Source: CAZPUR01 sp964589815 (GTDB lineage: Bacteria > Patescibacteriota > Microgenomatia > UBA1400). From it: DNA of 64,000 nt. Numbering within the stretch: position 1 is the first letter of the stretch; each line of letters opens with the position of its first letter. The notes beneath the pieces are model-generated. The model saw only the letters and a program-made list of their open reading frames with translations. It was not told the DNA's origin and did not search any database. The position numbers and the translations under genes were made by a program. The DNA is taken from positions 47,984-111,983 of the forward strand of contig CAZPUR010000002.1 of the NCBI GenBank assembly GCA_964589815.1, given 5' to 3'. Positions 41,997-50,799 of this stretch are shown piece after piece.

Positions 41997-43007
41997 GTGT
42001 TATTCAAAAGACTAGGAATAGATCTAGGAACAGCTAATAGTATTGTATATTTAGAAGGCCAGGGAATCGTTTTAAACGAACCTACGGTCGTGGCCGTTTC
42101 TTTAAGAGATAAAAAGGTTTTGGCCGTAGGTAAAGAAGCCAAAGAAATGCTGGGTCGGACTCCGGGCAATATTGTCGCCTCCAAGCCGATGCGTGAAGGA
42201 GTAATTGCTAATTATCAGATTACTGAAGCGATGCTAAGGTATTTTTTAAGAAAAGTTTGCGGTCGTTCTTTCTTATTTAAACCCGAAGTGATGATTTGCG
42301 TGCCCGCTGGCTGTACCCAGGTGGAGAAGAGAGCGGTGGAGAACGCCGCCTTGAGCGCCGGCGCCAGAAAAGTCTTTTTAATCCACGAGCCTTTAGCGGC
42401 CGCCATTGGCGCCGGTATTTCCATTGCCGCTCCTTCGGGTAATATGGTGGTGGATATGGGCGGAGGTGCGGCTGAATCAGCCGTAATTTCTTTAGGCACA
42501 GTCGTAGTGTCTCAGAGCATTCGGGTTTCCGGGTCTAAGATTGACGACAGCATTGCCGCTTTTGTGAGAAAAAAATACGGTTTAATTATTGGTGAAAACA
42601 CGGCTGAAGAAGTGAAGATTAAAATCGGTAGCGCTTTAAAAGTCATTGGGGCTAAAAATTCCAAAATGGCTATTAAAGGTCGGGATACTATTTCCGGTTT
42701 ACCTCGCAAAATAGAAATCAGTACCAATGAAGTAGTGCAAGCGATTCAATCACCCCTGACACAGATAAGCGCCATGATTAAAAAAGTTCTTTCCCAAATT
42801 CCTCCGGAGCTAGCGGCCGATATTATTGACAAGGGGATTGTGATGACTGGAGGCACCTCGCTTTTAAAAAATTTTGATAAATTTTTAACCCAAGAGACCG
42901 GTGTTCCTTGTTATGTGGTGGAAGAACCAATTCTCTGTGTGGCTAAAGGCACAGGAATTGCTTTAGAAAATTTATCAAAATACAAGAAAAATTTAGCTTT
43001 TATTTAG
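41997..43007 (+). CDS. mreB: MreB-like actin homologue
   Basis: Cell-shape actin. Phosphate-1 motif GIDLGTANSIVYLEG at the N-terminus, VPAGCTQVEKRAVENAALSA, phosphate-2 MVVDMGGGAAESAVISL (usual GGGT is GGGA here), and MTGGTSLLKNFDKFL identify MreB. GTG start at 41997. 336 aa. The substituted Thr in the second phosphate loop could lower ATPase activity. A second mreB paralogue begins at 63114; both lie near envelope genes. AT-rich repeats lie on both sides. Confidence 0.92.
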   Translation: MLFKRLGIDLGTANSIVYLEGQGIVLNEPTVVAVSLRDKKVLAVGKEAKEMLGRTPGNIVASKPMREGVIANYQITEAMLRYFLRKVCGRSFLFKPEVMICVPAGCTQVEKRAVENAALSAGARKVFLIHEPLAAAIGAGISIAAPSGNMVVDMGGGAAESAVISLGTVVVSQSIRVSGSKIDDSIAAFVRKKYGLIIGENTAEEVKIKIGSALKVIGAKNSKMAIKGRDTISGLPRKIEISTNEVVQAIQSPLTQISAMIKKVLSQIPPELAADIIDKGIVMTGGTSLLKNFDKFLTQETGVPCYVVEEPILCVAKGTGIALENLSKYKKNLAFI

Positions 43008-43341
43008 CCATTTTGAAGAGGGATATAGTAGAGGCTATTAAGCGTAATTTCTAATATCTAATATCTAATTTCTAATTATGGAAAAGATTGATATAACAGT
43101 AAAATAATTAGCAACAAAAATTGTTCAGCCAAGAGTAATTTAGGTAATTTGATCTGATTATATCTAACCCTATAATATATAAATTTAAGGATAAAAAGTT
43201 CTCAACTGGTTTTAATCAGACTTTTTTACATAAAAATATGTATTTTTTTACCTTTTTTTACATATAAGATGTGTAAATTGATTAGATTTACGAAAAAATG
43301 GCATTAAATGATTAGCAGTTAATCTATTTTTCTGCTAATTT
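43008..43341. other. Gene-free AT-rich stretch
   Basis: No gene seen. Contains TTTCTAATATCTAAT repeats (43047-43078), T/A-rich tracts, and the hairpin ATTAGCAG/CTGCTAAT (about 43310-43338). Confidence 0.5.
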
Positions 43342-43371
43342 TTGACAATTATATTTTTCTTACTGTAAAAT
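43342..43371 (+). promoter_or_regulatory. Promoter of the WecG/TagA-type gene
   Basis: TTGACA (43342-43347), 18-bp spacer, TAAAAT (43366-43371) with TG just upstream; untranslated leader of about 58 bases. One of the few non-leaderless genes. Confidence 0.7.
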
Positions 43372-43435
43372 CAAGCAAACTTTTATTTTAAAAATATTAA
43401 AATCTCGTTAAATTAAAGGTTTTAATCTTCAAATA

Positions 43436-44221
43436 ATGATTAAAAAAAACAGACATTCTTCTAATTATAGGACTAGAAAAGTCTTAGGAGTAAGAGTCGA
43501 CGCTCTTTCTTTGATGGAAATTCTTAATAGGGTAGAGAAATTGGTTAAATATAACAAAAAGGATCAAATTACTACACCTAATCCAGAACATATAGTAATT
43601 GCTCAAAAAGATTATAGGATGAGAAGTATCATTAATAACTCTTGGCTGGCGGTACCGGATGGAGTAGGTCTTGTTTGGGCGGCGAGACTACAGTTTCGTC
43701 AGTTTCATCGCCTTAGCGGCGTAGATTTAATGCTTGAGCTTTGTAAGCTAGCCGCTGTTAAAAATTGGCGAGTTTTCTTGCTCGGTGGCGGAGTGGGTGT
43801 CGCCCAGAAAGCAGCCCAAGTGCTTAATAATATAACAATGAAACAATGCAGCAATGAACTCAAAGTTGCTTACGATCAAGGTCCAGCCAATGTTAAGAAT
43901 GAAAGTTTAATACAGAATCGGCGAACTATTAAAAAGATTAACAACTTTGAGCCGGAGTTTCTTTTTGTTGCTTTTGGTGCGCCCATGCAGGAAAAATGGA
44001 TTGCTGATAATTTAAAAAAATTAAACGTTAATCTAGCGATGGGCGTTGGTGGTGCTTTTGACTATATTAGTGGTCGACTGAAAAGAGCGCCTAAGTGGAT
44101 AAGAAAATTAAATTTAGAATGGTGGTGGCGATTAATTCATCAACCTTGGCGTGGGAAAAGACAACTAAGATTAGTAAAATTTATATTTTTAATTTCTAAA
44201 GAATGGTTATTAGGTAGTTGA
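43436..44221 (+). CDS. WecG/TagA/CpsF family glycosyltransferase
   Basis: Transfers a sugar (ManNAc- or GlcNAc-type) to a lipid-linked acceptor in surface glycan synthesis. Family features: ITTPNPEHIVIAQKD, VPDGVGLVWAARL, LSGVDLMLELC, VFLLGG, LFVAFGAPMQEKWI and VGGAFDYISGRLKRAP. 261 aa. An AACAATGAAACAATG repeat (43828-43860) encodes NNITMKQCSNE in frame between LLGGGVGVAQKAAQVL and the next strand. No signal peptide. Confidence 0.93.
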   Translation: MIKKNRHSSNYRTRKVLGVRVDALSLMEILNRVEKLVKYNKKDQITTPNPEHIVIAQKDYRMRSIINNSWLAVPDGVGLVWAARLQFRQFHRLSGVDLMLELCKLAAVKNWRVFLLGGGVGVAQKAAQVLNNITMKQCSNELKVAYDQGPANVKNESLIQNRRTIKKINNFEPEFLFVAFGAPMQEKWIADNLKKLNVNLAMGVGGAFDYISGRLKRAPKWIRKLNLEWWWRLIHQPWRGKRQLRLVKFIFLISKEWLLGS

Positions 44222-44326
44222 TGAAGTAGTGTATTAAGTAGTTATTAATAGCAAAACAATGAATAACGCGAAGCTAATAACGTGAACGAAGTGAACTAAT
44301 ATACGCGCCAAAGCGCTAATTAACTA

Positions 44327-44602
44327 CTATTTGTTCTCCTGCATTCCCAAAAGCCATAGAACCGCTTCTTTTTTATATCTTCTATCGCCGCGGGCATTAA
44401 TTCTAATGGCGGGTAATTTGCCGCGTTTACCCCAGCGTTTAATCGTGAGCGGAGAGACTCGTAAAAGTTCAGCTACTTCACGAACAGTTAAAAGGTCAGG
44501 CAAGCTTTCTAAAGAAACACTTCTTTTTTTAGACTTTAGGGTGTTAGATAAAGTAGTATTTTGATCACTAAAGTTTATTTTTGATATATTTTGGGAGTCC
44601 AT
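44327..44602 (-). CDS. Excisionase/MerR-like helix-turn-helix DNA-binding protein
   Basis: 91 aa. The C-terminal half is a classic excisionase-family winged HTH: LLTVREVAELLRVSPLTIKRWGKRGKLPAIRI, ending YKKEAVLWLLG. The N-terminal 30 residues are polar. Such proteins act as transcription factors or recombination directionality factors; no recombinase lies nearby, so a regulator is more likely. Confidence 0.85.
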   Translation of the reverse strand: MDSQNISKINFSDQNTTLSNTLKSKKRSVSLESLPDLLTVREVAELLRVSPLTIKRWGKRGKLPAIRINARGDRRYKKEAVLWLLGMQENK

Positions 44603-44857
44603 GTTTTACTTACCTCCTTTTTTGTACAGAAATATTTTTCTAATAACATCTAGTAATTTAACTATCTAACTATTTAAATTATAATCTCAACATATCATAG
44701 GGTAACATATTATGTCAAGGTCAGAACCAGAATAAAAAAAGGAGATTAATAAGTGGGGGGTTTTACGTGCCGGTCTAAAAAAATTTCTCAATCACTATAC
44801 CGTTCTCCACTAGGGACGGATAGACATTCGGGAAATTTAGAGGGACTGTCAATTGAA

Positions 44858-45325
44858 CTATTTAAGTTCAACTTGCGCGCCGGCCTCTTCCAGTTTCTTT
44901 TTGGCGGCTTCGGCTTCTTCTTTTTTAACTCCTTCCAATAAATCTTTAGGAGCTGCTTCCACTAAATCCTTGGCTTCTTTAAGCCCTAAATCAGGCTTAA
45001 CTTCCCTTACTGCTTTAATGACGGCAATTTTATTAGCGCCGCTGGCTGCTAAAACCACGGTGAATTCAGATTTTTCTTCACTGGCACCAGCTGCGGCATC
45101 AGCCCCGGCAGGAGCGACTCCAGTGGTAGCGACCGCTACTGGAGCGGTAGCGGAAACCCCAAACTTATTTTCTAAAGCCTTGACTAAGTCAGCCAGTTCT
45201 ATGACTGAGAGTTTTTCTACCTCATCAATAATTTTTTGCAGCTTAGGACTGACTTTTTTCGCCTCTTTCGCGTCCTCTTTTTTCGTGTTTTTAGTGCCTT
45301 TCTTTTTAGTGTCTTTCGTGTTTAC
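44858..45325 (-). CDS. rplL: Ribosomal protein bL12 (L7/L12) with Lys-rich N-terminal extension
   Basis: Stalk protein recruiting translation factors. The N-domain (KLQKIIDEVEKLSVIELADLVKALE), Ala-rich hinge and C-domain (FTVVLAASGANKIAVIKAVREV ... GLKEAKDLVEAAPKDLLEG) are intact. The first about 30 residues (NTKDTKKKGTKNTKKEDAKE) are encoded by CACGAAAGACAC-type repeats also seen in rplA and in the gene at 60483-62693. Start MVNTKDTK at 45325 is preferred, with an upstream ATG at 45340 possible. Follows rplJ as usual. Confidence 0.95.
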   Translation of the reverse strand, partial: VNTKDTKKKGTKNTKKEDAKEAKKVSPKLQKIIDEVEKLSVIELADLVKALENKFGVSATAPVAVATTGVAPAGADAAAGASEEKSEFTVVLAASGANKIAVIKAVREVKPDLGLKEAKDLVEAAPKDLLEGVKKEEAEAAKKKLEEAGAQVELK

Positions 45326-45418
45326 CATTTTTTTATTCACCGCCTTTCAGATTAGGATAATAGGATTATAAGATACTAGTGAACAGTCTGATTATTTTGA
45401 CTGTTCCTTGTTATCCTG

Positions 45419-45937
45419 TCATCCTGTCATTTTATTTTTTATACTGTTTAATACCCCCGCCAATTTTTGTAAATTTCCTTTCAAAACGTAAACTAAACCG
45501 TAAACTGGCCTATTAAGAGTGCCGACCAATTTAGCTTGTAGGCCTTCTCTAGAGGGGAGTTGAGCCAGCTCAATCACCCTGTCTTTTTCTAATGACTCTT
45601 TTTCTAAAAAACCAAACTTGATTTGGGGTAAATCATTTTCTTTAAAAAATTCATAAAGGGTTTTAATAGGAGCAACTTCATCTTCATAGCTAAAGAGGAT
45701 AGCAGTAGGACCGCTAAGTTCCAGGTTCTGGGTTCTAAATTCTTGTCTTTTAAATGCAAGCCTAAGCAGAGTATTTTTGGTTACCTTAAACTCACCACCT
45801 GACTCTTTAATTTTATTTCTTAACTTATTAATTTGAGCTACATTTAAACCTCTATAATCAGCCAAAACCATTGATTTGGCTTTTTCCATATTTTCTTGGA
45901 GTTTATTTACTTGGTCTATATTTTTTTGCGATGGCAT
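45419..45937 (-). CDS. rplJ: Ribosomal protein uL10
   Basis: Base of the L7/L12 stalk. VLADYRGLNVAQINKLRNKI and FKVTKNTLLRLA near the N-terminus, and the C-terminal helix region binding L12, are as expected; 172 aa. An L10-leader-like sequence lies upstream on the same strand (46015-46152), indicating autogenous control. Confidence 0.95.
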   Translation of the reverse strand: MPSQKNIDQVNKLQENMEKAKSMVLADYRGLNVAQINKLRNKIKESGGEFKVTKNTLLRLAFKRQEFRTQNLELSGPTAILFSYEDEVAPIKTLYEFFKENDLPQIKFGFLEKESLEKDRVIELAQLPSREGLQAKLVGTLNRPVYGLVYVLKGNLQKLAGVLNSIKNKMTG

Positions 45938-46014
45938 ATTGCCTCACCTTGTTCGGTCAAATTTAAAACTTATCAACCAAAGGCTGATTTTTAATTTTAA
46001 TTTGTTTTCCCAAT

Positions 46015-46152
46015 AATAAAGCGCTCCGAGGAGCGCTCATAACTTAATAACTTTATGAATCTGCCTCGCCTTGCTCGGCAAGGCGGGCTTATTTCTAAAA
46101 AACTTCCTCGGTAGGGTTTATCACCTTCATGTGACCTACTGTCTTTAGACAA
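46015..46152 (-). promoter_or_regulatory. Ribosomal L10 leader with an inserted palindrome
   Basis: On the minus strand: AAAGACAGTAGGTCACATGA, AAGGTGATAAACCCTACCGA GG, which matches the L10-leader core (CAGTAGG ... CCTACCGAGG) that L10(L12)4 binds. It is followed by a CCCGCCTTGCCGAGCAAGGC palindrome and the hairpin GAGCGCTCCTCGGAGCGCTT. The palindrome family also occurs at 59037-59062. Confidence 0.8.
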
Positions 46153-46160
46153 ATACTATT

Positions 46161-47036
46161 TTAAATAGTTTTCTCTTTAATGTCAAGTTTAATTCCGGGC
46201 GAGTGAGTCGAAGTTAAAACTGCTTTTTTAATGTTTTTGGATTTGACCGCTTCAATTAAGGCTTCCAAATTGGCCATTAATTTTTTTTCTCCAAAAGAAA
46301 TTTTACCAATAATAATATGAAGCAGAGGAGTTTTTTGTTCGGTTTTAAATCTTAGTTCTCCTTTTTCTAACTTCTTTTTCAACGCTTCTGGTTTGTCAGT
46401 AATGGTGCCAGCCTTGGGATTGGGCATTAAACCCTTAGGTCCTAAAATTTTAGCCACTTTGGCAATTTTAGCCATCATTTTTGGTTCAGCAATAAGTATA
46501 TCAAAGTCTATCTTTCCTTTATTTATTGTATCAATTAATCGGTCATCAGCAATGGCGATTTTTTGTTTTTTACCGGTGCCATGAGGTAGGGAAACAGTGC
46601 CAGAAAGTTTTTCTTCACGCGAAATAAGATTAACTTCAACGGTTTCATCAATTTTAGAGTTGGCGATTTGACATAAAAGTTTTACTCCTTCAGCCAAAGG
46701 ATAAAGCTTTTTCCGGTCAATCAGAGTTTTTAGTTTTCTATAACGGCGCGAGCGCTGTTTCTTGGCTCGCGGTTTCTTCGCGGCTTTGACGCTAATTTTT
46801 TCACCCCTAACTTCTTCCGCGCTTTTCACTTCTTTCTTCGCTGCTTTGGAGCCTGTAATTTTCGTGTCTTTAGCGTCTACTTTTTTTCCGCTAATTTTTT
46901 CACCCTTAACTTCTTTGGTCTTTTTCGCCTCTTTTTTTGTGCTTCCTGCCTGCTCGCCTCGATTCGGCGAAGCGGGCCGGTAGGCAGGTTGCGCTTCTTG
47001 AGAAAGATCAATCAACTTAATTTTTTTCTGACCCAC
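46161..47036 (-). CDS. rplA: Ribosomal protein uL1 with a long repeat-encoded N-terminal extension
   Basis: L1 stalk protein. The conserved body begins near YRKLKTLIDRKKLYPLAEGV and carries the signature IADDRLIDTI ... ILGPKGLMPNPKAGTIT. GTG 47036 is chosen as start because GGGAG lies 6 bases upstream. About 100 extra residues precede the body: RPASPNRGEQAG from the 44-bp palindrome (46945-46988), then Lys-rich repeats (TKEVKGEKISGKKVDAKDTK and similar). Basic extension likely contacts rRNA or is disordered. Confidence 0.95.
   Translation of the reverse strand: MGQKKIKLIDLSQEAQPAYRPASPNRGEQAGSTKKEAKKTKEVKGEKISGKKVDAKDTKITGSKAAKKEVKSAEEVRGEKISVKAAKKPRAKKQRSRRYRKLKTLIDRKKLYPLAEGVKLLCQIANSKIDETVEVNLISREEKLSGTVSLPHGTGKKQKIAIADDRLIDTINKGKIDFDILIAEPKMMAKIAKVAKILGPKGLMPNPKAGTITDKPEALKKKLEKGELRFKTEQKTPLLHIIIGKISFGEKKLMANLEALIEAVKSKNIKKAVLTSTHSPGIKLDIKEKTI
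46945..46988. repeat. 44-bp palindrome inside rplA
   Basis: Second copy of the element at 40824-40867; same frame, same peptide RPASPNRGEQAG. Confidence 0.9.
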
Positions 47037-47160
47037 ATTAACTCCCTTCGGCCGTGAAATTACAAATCTCAAATCTCAAACTACAAACAAATTTTAATTC
47101 TTTAAATTCCAAATTCTAAATAAAATTACTAATAACTTAATAACTTAATGAACCTATTTT

Positions 47161-47586
47161 TTATTTCTGTTCTATGCTAATGCCCATAGAGCGAGCACTG
47201 CCCGCGACAATTTTTTTCGCCTGCTCCAAATCCTGCGTATTAAAATCCGCCATTTTCTCTTTGGCAATTTCTTCCAGAGATTTTTGTGAGAGTCTGCCTG
47301 CTTCTTTTCTACCCGGTTCTGTGCTAGCCTTTTTTATATTAAGTTTACTTTTGATATATTCTGATACTGGTGGTTTTTTAAGGACAAAGTCAAAACTTCT
47401 ATCTTCATAAACCGTAATTTGAGCAGGAATAATCCCTTTTTGACCCTTGGTTTTTTCATTATAAGCTTGGCAAAACTGCATAATATTAAGCCCGTGCTGA
47501 CCCAGGGCCGGACCAATTGGCGGCGCCGGATTAGCTTTACCTGCTTCAATGTTAAGTTTTAAAATGGTTTTGATTTTCTTAGTCAC
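47161..47586 (-). CDS. rplK: Ribosomal protein uL11
   Basis: Binds the GTPase-associated centre of 23S rRNA. KANPAPPIGPALGQHGLNIM is the family signature; the C-terminal RNA-binding domain ends SARSMGISIE. 141 aa. In the usual order nusG-rplK-rplA-rplJ-rplL. Confidence 0.97.
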   Translation of the reverse strand: MTKKIKTILKLNIEAGKANPAPPIGPALGQHGLNIMQFCQAYNEKTKGQKGIIPAQITVYEDRSFDFVLKKPPVSEYIKSKLNIKKASTEPGRKEAGRLSQKSLEEIAKEKMADFNTQDLEQAKKIVAGSARSMGISIEQK

Positions 47587-47657
47587 TTAGGATAATAGGA
47601 TATCAGGATGATAGTGAACAATCTGACTATTCACTGTTATCTTATCATCTCGTTATC

Positions 47658-48296
47658 CTAGATTTTACTTACCTGTAAGAAATCTAACTCCACCGGCGTT
47701 TCTCGGCCAAAAATAGAAACTAAGACGGTCACTTTACCTTTCTCATCATCAATATTATCAACCGTGCCTAAAAAGTTAGCGAAGGGACCTTCAATGATTT
47801 TGACTGCCTCACCTACGGAAAAAGTAGCTTTATATTTAGGCGCCTCCATTTTCATAAACTTTAGAATTGTTTCCACCTCGCCTTTGCCAATCGGAGTAGG
47901 AGTTTTACCTACGCCTAAAAATCCAGTTACACCTTGGGTGGTTCTAATCGTCACCCAAGAATCATCATCCAGAATCATTTTTACCAAAATATAACCGGGA
48001 AAGATTTTTTCTGCCACTTCTTGCTTGGCGCCCTTGCTGATTTTAATTTTATTCTGGGTGGGAATAATAATTTCAAAAACCCTGTCTTTAAGGTGCATGC
48101 TTTCCACTCTCTGTTGAAGCATGGTGGCCACTTTGTTTTCATGGCCAGAATAGGTGTGGACCACATACCATCTGGCTTTGGGGTTTTTCGTTTTACTGAT
48201 AATGAGGTGATTGCTGGCCGTTTTCGGCAGTTTCTCTTCTATTTCTTTTTTCTCGGCCTTGGTTTTTTTGCTGGTTTTAATTATCTTTTTCTTCAT
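47658..48296 (-). CDS. nusG: Transcription factor NusG
   Basis: Links RNA polymerase with Rho and ribosomes. NGN domain ARWYVVHTYSGHENKVATML through FPGYILVKM, then C-terminal KOW domain VGEAVKIIEGPFANFLGTVD. An N-terminal Lys-rich extension of about 35 residues is extra. The start overlaps the secE stop by 4 bp. 212 aa. Confidence 0.96.
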   Translation of the reverse strand: MKKKIIKTSKKTKAEKKEIEEKLPKTASNHLIISKTKNPKARWYVVHTYSGHENKVATMLQQRVESMHLKDRVFEIIIPTQNKIKISKGAKQEVAEKIFPGYILVKMILDDDSWVTIRTTQGVTGFLGVGKTPTPIGKGEVETILKFMKMEAPKYKATFSVGEAVKIIEGPFANFLGTVDNIDDEKGKVTVLVSIFGRETPVELDFLQVSKI

Positions 48297-48529
48297 TTAA
48301 CGCTTAGCTCCATCAATTTAGTAAAAATAAAATCTAAAAAGGTAATAAAAAGACTAACGCCGGTACTGACAAAGATTACCATCACCGTCATTTTGACTAC
48401 CTCTTTACGGGAGGGCCACTTGACTTTTTTAAGCTCCTTTTTAACTTCTCTTAAAAACTGAATCGGTGATGATCCAAACTTGGGCACTGTAAACGTAGGT
48501 AATTCTACCATATTCTTTGATTTTAGCAA
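48293..48529 (-). CDS. secE: Preprotein translocase subunit SecE
   Basis: Single-pass translocon subunit: the amphipathic helix FLREVKKELKKVKWPSRKEV followed by one membrane helix (about residues 48-70). 78 aa. Overlaps nusG by 4 bp (ATGA), first gene of the ribosomal operon seen here. Confidence 0.94.
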   Translation of the reverse strand: MLKSKNMVELPTFTVPKFGSSPIQFLREVKKELKKVKWPSRKEVVKMTVMVIFVSTGVSLFITFLDFIFTKLMELSVK

Positions 48530-48599
48530 AGATTTTCCCCGTTGACAATCAATATTTTCCGAACCTATGTTTTAACCAAGACAGCTTGACAAGGAGATT

Positions 48600-49532
48600 A
48601 TGGGAAAGATAAAATACAAGGGTATGAAGAAGATCACTAAAGCGGTTATTGCTGTGGCTGGTTATGGCACCCGCTTTCTTCCCGCAACCAAAAATCAGCC
48701 CAAAGAAATGCTTCCTATTATTGACCGTCCCATTGTTCAATACTTGGTAGAAGAAGCGGTTGCCTCTGGGATTAAGGACATCATTTTGGTTACCCGTTTT
48801 GGCCAGTCCGCTCTAGAAAATCACTTTGATACCAATCTGGAATTGGAAATCCAATTAGAAAAAAACGGCAAGAAAAAAGCCCTGGAAGAAGTAAGAAAAG
48901 TCTATCGGATGGCCAATTTTATTTACATCCGCCAAGGCCGTCATCTGCCCTATGGCAATGCCACTCCGCTTTTATGTATTAAAGATCTTATAGCTAAAAA
49001 CGAACCTTTTGTTTATATGTTTGGTGATGATCTGGTTAAGTCCCACATTCCTTGCACCAAGCAATTAATGAATATTTTTTATAAATATGAACCTATTGCC
49101 TTGTTAGCCGTCCAGAAAACACCTAAAAAAGAAATAGAAAGATACGGCACGGTTAAATACAAAAAAGGCACCCGGATCAATCAAATAGAAGCAATCCTGG
49201 AAAAATTACCTCCGGAAAAGGCGCCTTCTGATATGGCTCAGTTTGGTCGCTTTATTTTCACTCCCCAGGTGATTAGAATTGCCCAGAAGCATCTTCAAAA
49301 CAAACGTTTTGGTAAAGATAATGAGCTTTGGGTGGCTGATATTTTGAACGATTTAGCCAAAAAAAATAAAGTCATTGCTCAACCAATCAAAGGCAAATGG
49401 ATGACCACGGGTGATCCTTTACACTATATGCAGACCATGGTTGAATTTGCTCTAGATAGAGAAGATATTGGTCTTGATTTTGCCCAGTATTTAAAAAGCC
49501 TGAAAATTGGCGCTTCTTATGAAGGTCACTAA
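48600..49532 (+). CDS. galU: UTP-glucose-1-phosphate uridylyltransferase homologue 1
   Basis: Makes UDP-glucose or a related nucleotide sugar. GYGTRFLPATKNQPKEMLPI (nucleotide loop), VQYLVEEAVASGIKDIILVT and FGDDL match GalU. Gln in place of the usual Ile/small residue in TKNQPKEM and QGRHLPYGNATPLL for QGxxxGLGHAV suggest an altered sugar pocket. SD AAGGAG precedes the ATG; a second ATG at 48624 is possible. Overlaps a second, diverged galU by 14 bp. Confidence 0.88.
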   Translation: MGKIKYKGMKKITKAVIAVAGYGTRFLPATKNQPKEMLPIIDRPIVQYLVEEAVASGIKDIILVTRFGQSALENHFDTNLELEIQLEKNGKKKALEEVRKVYRMANFIYIRQGRHLPYGNATPLLCIKDLIAKNEPFVYMFGDDLVKSHIPCTKQLMNIFYKYEPIALLAVQKTPKKEIERYGTVKYKKGTRINQIEAILEKLPPEKAPSDMAQFGRFIFTPQVIRIAQKHLQNKRFGKDNELWVADILNDLAKKNKVIAQPIKGKWMTTGDPLHYMQTMVEFALDREDIGLDFAQYLKSLKIGASYEGH

Positions 49533-50388
49533 AGCTGTCATTCCAGCCGCCGGTTTAGGTACCCGCTTTCTTCCTTGGACCAAGGCGATTCCCAAAGAAA
49601 TGCTGCCGGTAGGGGATAAACCAGCAATTCAATATGTGGTGGAGGAATGCGTTGCCTCAGGGATTAAAGACATTATTATCGTTACTTCTTATCATAAAAG
49701 AGCCATTGAAGATTATTTTGACTATTTGCCTGAATTGGAGAGATTTTTAAAAAAACAAGGTAAAACAGAGAAACTCAAAGAAGTCAAGAGGGTAGCGGAG
49801 ATGGCTAATTTTATTTTTGTCCGCCAAAAAGGCATTTACGGTAACGCCACGCCAGTTATTTCTGCCCAAAGAGCGGTTGGCGATGAGCCTTTTGCCGTTC
49901 TCTGGGGAGATCAGTTTTTTGTGGCTCAACCGCCTCGTCTGAGACAATGTCTTAAAGTTTTTGAAAAATACCAATCTTCGGTAGTGGCAACAATTAAAGC
50001 CCAAGGAGATGAATTTTATAAAAGAGGTATTTGTGAAATTGAAGATTTTAAACCCGGAGTTTTTAAACTCAAAAGGATTATCGAAAAGCCCGGACCTAAA
50101 AAAGCGCCTTCAGATTTGGCTGCCTATGGTACTTATGTTTTTACTCCTGATATTTTTCCCATCTTAGCTAAATTAAAACCAGGCAGGGATGGAGAATTAT
50201 GGCTGGTTGATGCTATTACCAAACTTTGTCAGCAAAAACAGGTTTTGGCCGTAGAATTGCAAAACGCCAGACTTTATGATGTGGGCAACCAATTAAATTA
50301 TTACCGAACCGTGGTTGACTTTATGCTTAAAGATAAAGAAATAGGCAGTAAGATAAAAACTTATCTAAAAAACCAACTGGGTAAATAA
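49519..50388 (+). CDS. galU: UTP-glucose-1-phosphate uridylyltransferase homologue 2
   Basis: AGLGTRFLPWTKAIPKEMLP is closer to standard GalU than the upstream copy; FAVLWGDQFF, RIIEKPGPKKAPSDLAAYGT and DGELWLVDAI follow. ATG 49519 (MKVTKAVIPAAG) is preferred over a TTG 12 bases earlier. Its start lies within the 3' end of homologue 1 (14-bp overlap), so translation is coupled and the products may form a hetero-oligomer. GNATPVISAQ replaces the usual GLGHAVL. Confidence 0.9.
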   Translation: MKVTKAVIPAAGLGTRFLPWTKAIPKEMLPVGDKPAIQYVVEECVASGIKDIIIVTSYHKRAIEDYFDYLPELERFLKKQGKTEKLKEVKRVAEMANFIFVRQKGIYGNATPVISAQRAVGDEPFAVLWGDQFFVAQPPRLRQCLKVFEKYQSSVVATIKAQGDEFYKRGICEIEDFKPGVFKLKRIIEKPGPKKAPSDLAAYGTYVFTPDIFPILAKLKPGRDGELWLVDAITKLCQQKQVLAVELQNARLYDVGNQLNYYRTVVDFMLKDKEIGSKIKTYLKNQLGK

Positions 50389-50521
50389 AAAATTGATTAA
50401 TTAGTCTTCTTTAACTTTCAAATTTTTACCTTTTTGTAAGGTGTTAACTAGTAATATAGGGGAACACATTTAAAAATAAACAGTGCTTGGCCAACCAGGC
50501 ATTTTGCGATAGCAACATATT

Positions 50522-50734
50522 ATGAGTCTAATAGAAGTTCATTTTCAATTACCTTTATATATTGATAGAGACGCGCCTATCATGGACACAACAGCAGGTA
50601 GGTGCGCTAGGTTTAGTGATTTAGAAGTGTTGATAAATGATTTTGGTTCTCTCCGTCTGAGATCTCCAATTGCTTTTGAGCGAAGCAATGGTGCTTCGCC
50701 TCAGTTGGTTGAAGAAAATGCCGTTCCTGCCTAA
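50522..50734 (+). CDS. Small hypothetical protein (70 aa)
   Basis: No family recognised; strand-rich N-terminus (LIEVHFQLPLYIDRDAP). Upstream region has no clear SD. Confidence 0.5.
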   Translation: MSLIEVHFQLPLYIDRDAPIMDTTAGRCARFSDLEVLINDFGSLRLRSPIAFERSNGASPQLVEENAVPA

Positions 50735-50799
50735 ATTCTATCACTCCAAACTTTTCCTAGATTGATTTTTCTTCTTAATTGGCCTATAATTTTCCCTTA

